Shown piece by piece: positions 54,914-64,000 of a stretch of DNA of 64,000 nucleotides. Each line of letters opens with the position of its first letter. Positions within the stretch are counted from its first letter, which is position 1. The position numbers and the translations under genes are program-made. The notes beneath the pieces were generated by a model. That model saw only the letters and a program-made list of their open reading frames with translations, was not told the DNA's origin and ran no database searches. Source of the DNA: Mytilinidion resinicola (lineage: Eukaryota > Ascomycota > Dothideomycetes > Mytilinidiales > Mytilinidiaceae); assembly GCF_010093595.1 (NCBI RefSeq), contig NW_022985446.1:248001-312000 (forward strand), given 5' to 3'.

Positions 54914-55146
54914 TGGAGCCGAGGTTCAAGGCGAGAAATCCAAAGAAAATCATGGAACTTGAGTTTCGCAATTACACAAAGGTCTCTTTCCCAATGAAAT
55001 AATCGCCATAGCTAACATCAATCGAGATATGGTGAGTAGATTGATGAGCTTGTACGAAATAACGTCATCATACTAGTGTTGAGCATGCTCCTCTGGACTC
55101 GAAACACCTATCACCTAGTCGTGTGAACCCTGATGCTGAAGACTGC

Positions 55147-55544
55147 CTAGAGTTCCAACTTCTTAGCCTCTTCCCCAACCAACTTTCTCCCGGGACTTTT
55201 GCCTTGCACCCACTCGTCAGGAGTGAACAAGTCGAACATCCCAACCTTCTTAAGTACCGGGAGCGCGGCCTTCATTTGCTCAGCTAAGCCTTTCAGCTCT
55301 TCTTCGTCCTCTTTTGTCTTGTTGCTGTCTGCGGCGAGTTCGTCGTAGCGGCGTACATTCTACAGCAGAGCACCGACAGTTCCTGTTGGCACCTTGATGC
55401 CCGACGGTAGGGTGATGACGGGGAAGGAGGCTCCCAATGTCTTTGAGTTGCTTGAGGCGAGAGACGCTACCTGGATGATACGTTAGTCTTCGGTATTCTA
55501 TGCGTAGAGGTTGAATTGGTTGCTACCTCGTTTGAAGAAGACAT
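55147..55544 (-). pseudogene. small conserved protein gene with in-frame TAG
   Basis: Two exons: 55527-55544 (MSSSNE) and 55147-55470, joined by a 56-bp GT-AG intron. The protein reads VASLASSNSKTLGASFPVIT, then LPSGIKVPTGTVGALL, a TAG at codon 43 (55360-55362), then NVRRYDELA and PVLKKVGMFDLFTPDEW to KKLEL. The sequence is protein-like on both sides of the TAG and matches a small conserved family (pattern 'FPVVTLPSG...TGTVGALL.NI..YD...GMF(D/E)LF.P.EW') that occurs in fungi and bacteria. The TAG stands where Gln (CAG) is expected, a single C-to-T change. Truncated at 42 residues unless read through. Low-key family, function unknown. Confidence 0.6.
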
Positions 55545-56445
55545 GTCGTTAGTATTGATGGAAGCTAAATCGGCCTAACTAGAAAGATTGTGCAGAGTGA
55601 ATGTAGCTAGAGTTAATGGGCAATGCGTTTATATACGTTCCTGATCTCACCTTCGGCTTCAGCAGCTAGAAACCGCCAAAAATAGCTCCAGTCTGCTCAA
55701 TTGGTCGTGACAGACATGTAAGATGACACGTCAGGCGCGAAGGATCACAGTCAGTATAGGCACCCGTCCTAAATGATGACACGCATGATGAGGGACGGGA
55801 CGAAGTCGTTACAGCAGGACGGCAGGACGGTCTTCAGCTCAGGTCGGGCCGATTTCAAGGCGGGATACCGCGCGACCGAGAACGTCAGGTGACCTTTGAG
55901 CAGATGCATGAATCAATAGTAGAATAATGAGAGAGTTGTCACCTAGAGCTTCAACATAGTTCAAGAACGCAACGATGTATCCATTAGTGTATTTGAGAAG
56001 TCTGAGGATCCTGTCATGTGATGAGCCTGAACCTTCAATGAAAGATTAGAAGGTTAAAGGCTGATACTTTGCAGTCAGTCTGGAGTATCTGGTTTATCTT
56101 CGAGTATCTGAAATACCGTCGACGTTGATTTAAACTTACATTCCAGTGCCACACATCACGTGATAACTCGCTGCCTTCGGACTGGTAAGTACTCTGGTAA
56201 AAAACGCAATTTATACTGCAATCATTGCTATATTCGGAGAGCTTCCTATTCGCTATAAATGTTAATTTCTCTTATATCATGATTTATGGATAAGAGCTCC
56301 AAGGTCACGTGAAAGGATCCTTGTATCAGTGAATTGGAACACCAGCAAGCCTACTCCGAGAGGCCTAGTAGCTCAAGAGTCAGAGAGGTTACTTTAAGGT
56401 CCACGATGTCCATTGTCCGTATATGTCAGATATTCGTACATCTTC
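55545..56445. other. intergenic region with two TCACGTGA palindromes
   Basis: No gene. The octamer TCACGTGA occurs at 56156-56163 and 56305-56312. Confidence 0.5.
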
Positions 56446-58367
56446 TCACGCAACCACCCCCTTCCCATCGAAGCCCGTAGCCCCAATAACACCACCTCCA
56501 GCCTCATCCCCACTTTCACTCTCATAAGATCTCCTTGCCGCCAACTGCTTCTGATGCTGCTCCCTCTTCCACAGAAACTTAATCACAAACGTCGTTATAA
56601 TCAACGAGACACTGAGACACGTAATCGTGATATACCCCTTCCGATACTCCGGCGCATCGACCTGCTGCCACACGATCAAGGGCAGCCAAGCCTGCAACAC
56701 GTACGCGAACTCATTCATGGAGCCCACAACGATGGCGCGCTCTTCGTTGTCGTCGGCGCAGATCTCGTGCGCCCAGGACATGCATAGTCCTGAAAGCCCG
56801 CCGCCGCAGCCAAAGAGGATGAAGCAGGCCCACTTCCAGTTCAGCGGGATGTCCCAGATGGCGAGAGACACGTAGCACATGATATTCACACACTAGTCAT
56901 TTCAACTTTATTAGTATTGTTCTGAAATATCACGGGCATGAGTGGGAGTACGTACACCACCGAAAACGATCGGAGGCCAGCGAGCGCCTTTGAGGAACGA
57001 GTCAGAGCTCCAGGCATATATCAATGTCGAAACAATTTGCACCGCGTTTGTAGTAGTGGGATAGACGTTGATCTGGGCGACAGTGTACTTTGGGTGCTTG
57101 GATGCTTTTAGAAATTGGGCGAAGACGGGGGCTGCGCCGGCGCCGCCGTTGTTGAAGAAGCTGCCATCATTGCAAGTGAGTACAGATGATGAGAAAAGGT
57201 ACTGCTAGGGGCTTACATGTAGAGCAGCACGAGGGCGTAGATATGCCACAAAGTGAATATTTTCCGAAGCTTAGCTTTCGTATATGGTTGGCGCTTTGCG
57301 CGTCCTTCGAGGTCCATTCGTTTTACTGCGAGTGCGACTTCCTATGAACTCATTAGAACTATTTAACGATGTAGTTGCTGATAAAGCGTGATTGCTTACC
57401 TGCTTGGTCAAATACCACGGTCTTGATATCTCTGGCACATCCGGTAGAACAAAGTATCCTGCGATCGCGACGGGCAGAGAGATGATTCCATCGACAATGA
57501 AGAGCCTAGAAACGTCAGCTATGGTCTGCGAATCTTCTAAAGAAGGCTTGTTTGCATAAAACCCACCATTGCCACCCCTTAAACCCACCCCTCCCGTCAA
57601 GATTGTACACCGCGGCCATCAAATACCCCGAAAACATGCTTCCAATCGCAGAACTCGTATGGAAGATACAGGAGCGCTTCGCCAGTTCGTCTTTACGATA
57701 CCACGAGCCGATTATATACTGCATTCCAGGATAAAACGTACTCTCAGCCAAGCCAACGAAAAAGCGGAGAATGTAAATAGTCCTTGCTGATTCTGCGCGA
57801 GACAAAGAGAAAGTGAGCACGGCCCAGATTACCTCCATGGTCGGGATCCATAACGAAGGACGGAACTTGGTGAGGATGATGTTGCTTGGAATCTCTCCGA
57901 TGACGTAGCCGACAGTCCAACACGTTTGCATATAATTCAGTTGGTTTCCATATAGACCGAGGTCTTCTTTCCTGTGTTGGGCGTTAGCATGGCGACGGTA
58001 GGACTCGACCATTTTGTTGACGTGGAACATACATGCCCGAAACGAAAGCACTGTTGATATTGATCTGATCCAGGTATTTGATGAAATATCCTGTAGCTCG
58101 TCAGTCCCAAGAGGAGTATATCAGAAGGATTGAGGATGAGGCTGTCATACCAAGACTAGCAAACGTCAAAATCGCCGCATCAAGCTTAAACATAAACCAT
58201 CTTTCCTCTTTCGGCTTATCAAGAGTGTCCCACACATAGTGCGTCCACTTCTTCGGTTTCTCCTCCCGCACCTCGTCCGCATGCCGTGTAAGGTGGTCTC
58301 GCTCAGATGTTACCGACGAAGTATTGCTCCCGCTCGATTCCACTTCTGCAATACTCGGTACTCCCAT
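56446..58367 (-). CDS. MFS anion:cation symporter, Dal5/Soa1-like
   Basis: Major-facilitator transporter of the ACS family (allantoate, pantothenate and sulfonate permeases). ATG 58367 (MGVPSIAEVESSG) is chosen over an in-frame upstream ATG (58421). Family landmarks: cytosolic N-terminus with RWFMFKLDAAILTFASLG, YFIKYLD after intron 1, NQLNYMQTCWTVGYVIGEIPSN, the RFFVGLAESTFYPGMQYIIGSWY segment with its PG and W-Y-(R) motif, KRSCIFHTSSAIGSMFSGYL, IFTLWHIYALVLLY, and the C-terminal half through MSWAHEICADDNEERAIVVG. Six or more short introns. The neighbours are an FMO-like flavoprotein and a TauD-like dioxygenase, so an organosulfur substrate is plausible; allantoate or pantothenate cannot be excluded. 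Confidence 0.88.
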
Positions 58368-59243
58368 GGTAATGGTAGGCGACACTTTAGGCGTTATGGC
58401 GCCAGCCAAACGAAGACGCAACAGGCAACCGCAGATAGGGAATAGAAAGCTTGTCTAGGCCTCGAACTTCTTCGGCGCCCTGGAGGGAAAAGAGGCGCCA
58501 GGAGTGTTCGAGGAACCACCTATTAAAGGGCCCGAGTCCCAAGAACCACGCCACCCAAAGGGGAATTGACAATGCTGATCCTGGGCTTGCGTGCTATTCT
58601 AGCATCTCGGAACTTACTCGAGAGGGGGGAAGATCCTGGTGTGCATACGGTATGATGTCTTACTCTCACGAGGGTATCTCGAGGGCTAAGAGGGGCGAAT
58701 AGGAGGACCGCGCTTGAACCGCGAGATACCCCAGGATCTCATGTTGGAGCTACTGTAGATTGCGTGATGGTGGGTGGGACGAGTGGCATGAAATGCGGGG
58801 GATATTCGGTGATCGAGGAGAGATATGGCTAGATAGCGGGGCCAACGTTTGGGGAATAGATTGCGAAGGAAGCTCCAAAGTAGTGGAACATGGTGCAAAT
58901 TGAGTCCGTGGAAACGAAGACCCATGGTGGATTCGTGATTGAGCGTGGGGATGACGTGCCTGAACATCACTTTGGTGTGGGACTACCCGTGAAAATGGCC
59001 GATCTTCACAGCCAACGAGTTTGTAGCTGCTATAAGGAGTACCCAGGGCTTGCTTGCTAATCGCGATAACGGGTAGCCCCTCAATTCACGCTAGGGCGGG
59101 ACGGCACGTGTTCATCGGGTCATTGCGAGCCATGCTAAGAGCTCCATCACAACGGTCGTACCACCAAGGGTTCCGCGGAAAGGATGTACGAGTAGCAGTA
59201 TTATTGTTTGATTGGACCAGGCCGTAGGATTCTGGTGGTCTCG
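58368..59243. promoter_or_regulatory. upstream region of the transporter gene
   Basis: Contains a CACGTG (59105-59110), the Cbf1-type core, about 740 bp upstream of the transporter start. No gene. Confidence 0.35.
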
Positions 59244-61029
59244 CTATTGACGCGTAGAAACAAGGTTTCCAGGCGCATCTGTTTTCCCCGGACCTCCACT
59301 AAAGAGCTTCTGCATTCTCAACACCAGCTCTTTCCTCGCAGCCTTCCAAGTTTCTGAATGTCCTACCAAAGGCTTTAACCCTTTTTTCTCCAGCTGTGGA
59401 TTGACCCAAGCCAGCAACTCATCCACATAATCCACCTCATGGTCTTTCAAACTGTGGAACGGCTTCCCGTACCCCTTCTCTTCCACACGTTTCCTATACT
59501 CCTCTTTCATCTCGCTCTCGGTGGGAAGGGATGCTTTTCCGCTCAGAACCTGCGCAAGAACCATGGCCTGGAATTCGAAGAGCGTGAAGGTAGCTGTGAA
59601 GTAAGGCACCCCGATGAAAGCTAGAGTTGGCCGAGGGATGTAGAAGATGTCTTTGTGAAGATTGTGGTATTGCGTTCCGTCAGTTACCAGCGTGTGATCG
59701 TTTGCGCGTTCAGGGTCGATGTTTGCATGCAGGTGGGCGAGGAAAGGTAAGGCGACATGGTACCCAGTACATAAAATGACCCTGTGGATATCGGAAAGCT
59801 TGGTGCCGTCTTTGAGCGTAACGGTCCCTGGAATGGGTTCATGTGGCGCAAGGCTAATCGACGAATCGCCCTCCGGAAGGGTGAAAGACTCTATCTCGCT
59901 GACACGGACGCCATTCTCAGGGAGCATGCTTCCTGGAAGGTCAAACTTTCCGTTTCGATGAACCTGGTAAATCGATTTCGCAATGGGCCCTATCTCTCGG
60001 GCGATATCCGTGGAAGAGACCCCTGCGCCTACCAGAAGGACGTTCTATGTCACGGAGTCAGCCGAAGACTAGCGAAGAACTCGGGAATTTAGTCAGCCGA
60101 AGACTAGCGAAGAACTCGGGAATTTAGTCAGCCTACCTTATCTTTGAAGTCTTCTGGTTTTCGATATCTTTTCGAATGCTCGATGCGATCTGGCCAGCGA
60201 CGTTTCCACTCAGCAAGACCCGGAGTATCAGGCACCCGAGGAGTATGATAATGGCCAGATGCAACCACGACGCTGTCAAATTCCTGTATCTACTGTCAGA
60301 ATAAATTACGGTATCCTTCTAAACACTTACCGTGACCGTTTTTTCTAACGCAATGCCCGTCCCTGCTTGAGCTTTCTGCAGTGTGCTTATTTCAACCAGC
60401 CACTTCCCATTGCTTTCTTTAATATTTCGGACTTCCGTGTTGAATTTGATGAGACTTTCGACTTCGTTTTGTCTGGCAACGTCTTGGATGTAATCGCCTA
60501 AGACCTTGTGATTCACGTAGTCAGGAGTGCCTGGGGGGAATGGTGTGAGAGTCGTCTCCAATAACGGCGTAGAGACATTGTTGGTTAGCCCCTCATAGCA
60601 AGGGCTTTACTAGGCCCCTTAATTTAGTATGTGTACCAACTGCTTTAGAGTCTGCGCCAGACTTACCCAGGTGGTGCATGTTGGAGCAGACGATGTTCGT
60701 CGTCAGACTGGTACTCGCTTTCCGAACCATCGTGATCGGAGCCACTGTTCTCAGACCCGCTGCCCTCGGCGTCAATGGAATGGCGGTTTAGAGGTCTATC
60801 CGCTGGATATTTTGGCTCTAGTGGTTGCCTCGGGTCATATATCCTACTCTTCATTTAGCAGCTTCCCAAGAGTTCGGAACAGTCGCAAATCTCACCATAC
60901 GCCGCCAGCGTGCGCCGATCTTTCAAACACAACGACTTCTAGCCCTTCGTTCTTCAGATGCGCAGCTGTTACCACTCCACTGATCCCGGCGCCAATCACC
61001 GCAACGCGTTTAACGGTGGATATCGACAT
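59244..61029 (-). CDS. flavin-containing monooxygenase (FMO) family protein
   Basis: NADPH-dependent flavoprotein oxygenating N or S atoms. ATG 61029 begins MSISTVKRVAVIGAGISGVV, an FAD-binding GxGxxG, followed by VVVFERSAHAGGVW and VYDPRQPLEPKYP. A Ser/Asp/Glu-rich insertion (HSIDAEGSGSENSGSDHDGS) sits between the FAD block and the rest, as in several fungal FMOs. Next: CYEGLTNNVST, TLTPFPPGTPDYV, VVVASGHYHTPRVPDTPG, the second nucleotide motif NVLLVGAGVSSTDIA, VILCTGYHVALPF, and RPTLAFIGVPY to the stop at 59244-59246. Introns are short and GT-AG; one of them holds a 35-bp tandem duplication. Its pairing with the TauD-like gene supports organosulfur or organic-amine metabolism. Confidence 0.85.
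60056..60133. repeat. 35-bp tandem duplication in an FMO intron
   Basis: The unit AGTCAGCCGAAGACTAGCGA...AATTT at 60056-60090 is repeated exactly at 60091-60125, with a partial third copy (AGTCAGCC) to 60133. It lies within the intron before the NVLLVGAG exon and does not affect the coding sequence. Confidence 0.9.
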
Positions 61030-61688
61030 CGAGCTATAGGATGATGGCTACACTCTTGGTCAATGTGGACTATGTATCTAAAGCTTCGCAGACGCTCAAG
61101 TACGACAGGTAGTCGATAAGGCTGTCGCTACGAGCTATTAGCTTGAACGCGTCAGATGGACCCAAAATTTGCATACCGCGATTGTACAGTACCTCGACCA
61201 CTGCCCTGGATATTATCATACCACGGCCCAGCTCACTACCGAGGCATTCTAACGGTTGCAGGGAAGGCTCATTGCATCATGAAGCCCCCGGAAGGCAATT
61301 CATGAAGATTCGCTGTATCAACGATGCCGAGCTTCCATCAAGGAGCGCAGCGACATCCAGAACAGGCATCCCGTGGCGAAATGGAGGATTCCCAACTGAT
61401 AAGAAGCGTCTGTATTTCCAATCCGCGCGCGAAATGGAGATAGTGGTGCGACACGGAGGGGGAGCGCAATCGGATTGAGGAATGTCGTGCTTGTTGCAGA
61501 TCCGCACCCCGCAACACCACGCAGCTGCGCGCGCTAGTGGACAACGACGCGCTCGCGATTACAACGGCCAGACCCTTGGGATAGAACCATTGCGGGGTAT
61601 AAGAGATCGAAAGGAGTCGTGTAAGAAATATCATTCAGACTTAACTTTCCCTACCCTTCAGATCAAATCCATACATTCACATCTCAAA
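61030..61688. promoter_or_regulatory. divergent promoter of FMO and dioxygenase genes
   Basis: 659 bp separating two starts on opposite strands, compatible with shared control. No CACGTG core is seen here. No gene. Confidence 0.4.
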
Positions 61689-62961
61689 ATGGCCCCCATC
61701 GCCATTCCCAGCATCCCCTCAATCAAAGAGGCCGACACCGTCCAACCAAAGAAAGACAACCTCGGCCTCCCCGAAGCTGCGCGTGCTCGTCTCGAGAAGG
61801 CGGGCATCGACCTCTCAAATGGATACCCCTACCGCCCGGCCAAACCGCTATACATCGACGATGTCTACAAGATCCGTGACTACGACCGCCCCTTCACGGA
61901 CCCTGGTTCTCGCGCTGACCCAGAGAAGAAGGCTCTCTTCTCTGCTGCTAAGGAAGTGAAGGACCTCACCGTCCACATCGGCACTGAGATCGTGGGACTG
62001 CAACTCAAAGACCTCACGGACCAGCAGAAAGATGAGTTAGGACTTCTGATTGCGGAGCGGAGTGTTGTTTTCTTCCGTGACCAGGACCTCTCGCCGCAGG
62101 ACCAGAAGAAGCTGGGCGAGTATTATGGGGAGATTGAAGTGCATCCGCAGGTCCCTACGGTTCCAGGACTTCCAGGTGTCACGGTGCTCTGGCCAGCACT
62201 CCAGGCGCAGGAGTTCCCGGCGAGCTATAGGAACCCGGGAGGCGCGAGTCGATGGCACACGGATCTTGTGCATGAGAGGCAGCCCGCAGGTGTGACACAT
62301 CTGCATAATGATACGATCCCGAGCCTTGGAGGGGATACGCTGTGGGCGTCCGGTATGTTTAGTTTCCAAGAATCGTTAATCTTGAGAAAGGGGAAGTTCT
62401 AATACCTGTGTGATAGGTTACTCCGCTTATGACAAGCTCTCGCCCGAGTTCCGAAAGATCATCGATGGCAGGGAGGCAGTGTATCGCAGTGCGCATCCGT
62501 ATCTCGACCGCAACGATCCCACAGCAGGCCCGAAGTTCATTGAGCGAACTCATCCCCTTGTTCGTGTGCACCCTGCCACCGGCTGGAAAGCGCTCTGGGT
62601 CAACCGCATCATGACGGTGAGAATCGTCGGCCTCGACAAGGCTGAGAGCGATCTCATCTTGGGCTATTTGTATGATGTCTACGAACAGAATGTGGACATT
62701 CAGGTGCGATTCAAGTGGACTCCGAGGACGTCCGCGCTCTGGGACAATAGGTAAGTCAACCTGATATTACCTGAATCGCGCCATTTCGAGAAATAGATAC
62801 TGATTGAGAGCAGGATCACCATACATAATGCCAGCTGGGACTACGAAGGAAAGGAGCCGAGACATGGAACGAGAGTTACTTCGCTCGCGGAGAAGCCGTA
62901 TTACGATGCAAAGGCGAAGAGCAGACGGCAGGCTTTGGGATTGGCTGGGCCGGAGGAATGA
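61689..62961 (+). CDS. TauD/Jlp1-type 2-oxoglutarate-dependent dioxygenase
   Basis: Fe(II)/2-oxoglutarate oxygenase of the taurine/sulfonate dioxygenase family. ATG 61689 (MAPIAIPSIPS). Metal-binding motif HxD: WHTDLVHE with H190 and D192; distal parts: THLHNDTIPSLGGDTLWAS, the second half ERTHPLVRVHPATGWKAL and WDNRITIHNASWDY, the latter holding the distal His-containing motif. RPFTDPG and RSVVFFRDQDLSPQ belong to the usual N-terminal blocks. Three exons: two introns, one at about 62354-62416 (GTATGT...ATAG) and one at about 62752-62813 (GTAAGT...GCAG), were placed from signals. The stop is at 62959-62961. In fungi such enzymes release sulfite from sulfonates. Confidence 0.9.
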
Positions 62962-63926
62962 GAAGCTTCTGTTCTAAATAGCCAAATATCGAGTGATTCA
63001 ATCGAAATGAGAAACCAGATTGCGATACCAACATCATTCCCTTACTTTCGTATTTAAAGCTTGTGTCTCGATACCTGCGAAATGAGTAGATTGCGATTTG
63101 GGTTGGGTCGGCAGAGGCGTCCGGTGTCTCTGCAGTTATGTAGTAAGTAGACGAGAAGGCAGAAATTGGTGGTGAGATTAGTCATTTCGATCATGCTTCG
63201 GAAAAGGGGTCGTCGAGGCGAATCGCATGAGTCACGTGACTGCTATTTAAGTCCACGGTACAACGAAGTCGATACTGCCTATCAAAGCTCTGAATAACTT
63301 CAAGCCCTTTGAAGAATAGGATGTTGTCTCCACGTACGATGATATGTCATATAGGCTCTGAGCGTCATAGCACGTGATGTGCGTGAAGCCTTCCGCCAAT
63401 CGATAAGAAGACCCCTTCTCTCCACACCAACCATTCGGACATCAACTCTATCCCCATCAGCTCGCTGAACTGCTCAACAGAGTGGCTATTCATCAAGATC
63501 TTACAGCATTAATAGCAAATCTGGATCGTGCCCCTTTTGTCTCCTGGCGGTTTACTACCTAGGTACTGTCGAGTAGACCACTTTTACAGACGCTCTCTTC
63601 CTGAGCGTCAGCGTTGGATGAAAAAGCACACCCCGCCTAAGATTAGGGGGACCGGAAAATAAGCGACATTATATACTTCCAACAGTGTATTTGACCTGAA
63701 CGGAATCAATTGACATCAACTCGGAGTGCTGTAACACCAAGGAGGTAATATGAATGATCACGTGATGAGCTCTTTTGTCAAGCCCTTCTATAAATCAATA
63801 TTTCGAGGGCCGTGGTTGGGTATAGATATATGTACTTGAGTTGCATTCTAGCTACATTAACTCGCTGCCCCTATTCAAGCCGTACCTTCAACATCGAGGT
63901 TTGATGCGACAGTCGCCGTTGTAGGC
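62962..63926. other. intergenic region with TCACGTGA palindromes
   Basis: No gene. TCACGTGA occurs at 63232-63239 and 63758-63765. The second lies about 160 bp upstream of the partial gene at the window edge. A 7-codon uORF (63904-63924, ATG CGA ... TAG) is seen directly before that ATG. Confidence 0.45.
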
Positions 63927-64000
63927 ATGAGCCAGACTCTACTCACTGAGAGTGATAATCAGCGAACAAAGCAACAAAGAAGCGCCGAAGTAGAATTGAC
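63927..64000 (+). CDS. 5' end of a gene cut by the window edge
   Basis: ATG 63927 (MSQTLLTESDNQRTKQQRSA) opens a frame running to the end of the window, 24 full codons. TATAAATCAA at about 63790 and pyrimidine-rich leader fit a promoter. Too short to identify. Confidence 0.4.
   Translation, partial: MSQTLLTESDNQRTKQQRSAEVEL

Noticed and set aside
58690..58760. possible tRNA-like B box near GAACCGCGAG
   Set aside because: No matching A box or cloverleaf could be drawn; I see no tRNA genes in the window.

Overview
The window looks like nuclear DNA of a filamentous ascomycete (Pezizomycotina, possibly Leotiomycetes; the class is a guess). Reasons: short 50-110 bp GT-AG introns, HET-domain genes, a Zn2Cys6/fungal_trans regulator, a fungal-type N-terminally anchored P450, a CHAT-STAND protein and non-autonomous DNA transposons. 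Gene models were built by eye from reading frames and splice signals, so exon edges are approximate unless stated. A 50-base N run (19405-19454) is an assembly gap.

Layout. 1-12.2 kb is mostly conserved housekeeping: the 3' end of a J-domain protein, a mitochondrial porin with an apparently duplicated N-terminal helix, a mitochondrial carrier, a WW protein with a possible permuted papain fold, a small Cys-rich protein behind a 66-nt poly-C tract, and an ACOT9-like acyl-CoA thioesterase with a MITE inside an intron. A second MITE (438 bp, TA target duplication) lies at 7.5 kb. 12.4-24.5 kb is sparse and lineage-specific: an unrecognised gene, a multi-pass membrane protein, a decayed HET relic, the gap, an F-box gene with a problematic splice junction and an RNase H-like fragment. 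24.5-30.5 kb has a poly-Q, repeat-rich protein, two paralogues sharing an N-terminal signature (one with a RING and three 70-residue repeats, the other with seven 12-residue repeats) and a pseudogene with CAG-to-TAG type stops.

30.9-35.9 kb is the most exciting locus: a 295-residue gasdermin-like candidate divergently paired with a 1219-residue protein carrying a CHAT caspase-like protease, a STAND NTPase and helical/TPR repeats. This layout is that of a fungal regulated-cell-death (allorecognition or immunity) module, with the protease-NLR predicted to cleave and activate the pore former. 36.2 kb holds a solo LTR with a perfect 5-bp target duplication.

37-50.5 kb is metabolic: a secreted carboxylesterase, a decayed metallo-beta-lactamase gene, a P450 divergent from a Zn2Cys6-type regulator whose zinc cluster seems frameshifted, a phenol-hydroxylase-type FAD monooxygenase and a VOC/extradiol-dioxygenase-like protein, suggesting aromatic-compound degradation. 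52.4 kb encodes a membrane-anchored HET-domain protein, and 55.1 kb a small conserved gene with an in-frame TAG. 56.4-63 kb has a Dal5/Soa1-type transporter, an FMO-like flavoprotein and a TauD/Jlp1-type 2-oxoglutarate dioxygenase, consistent with uptake and desulfonation of organosulfur compounds. The window ends in the first codons of another gene.
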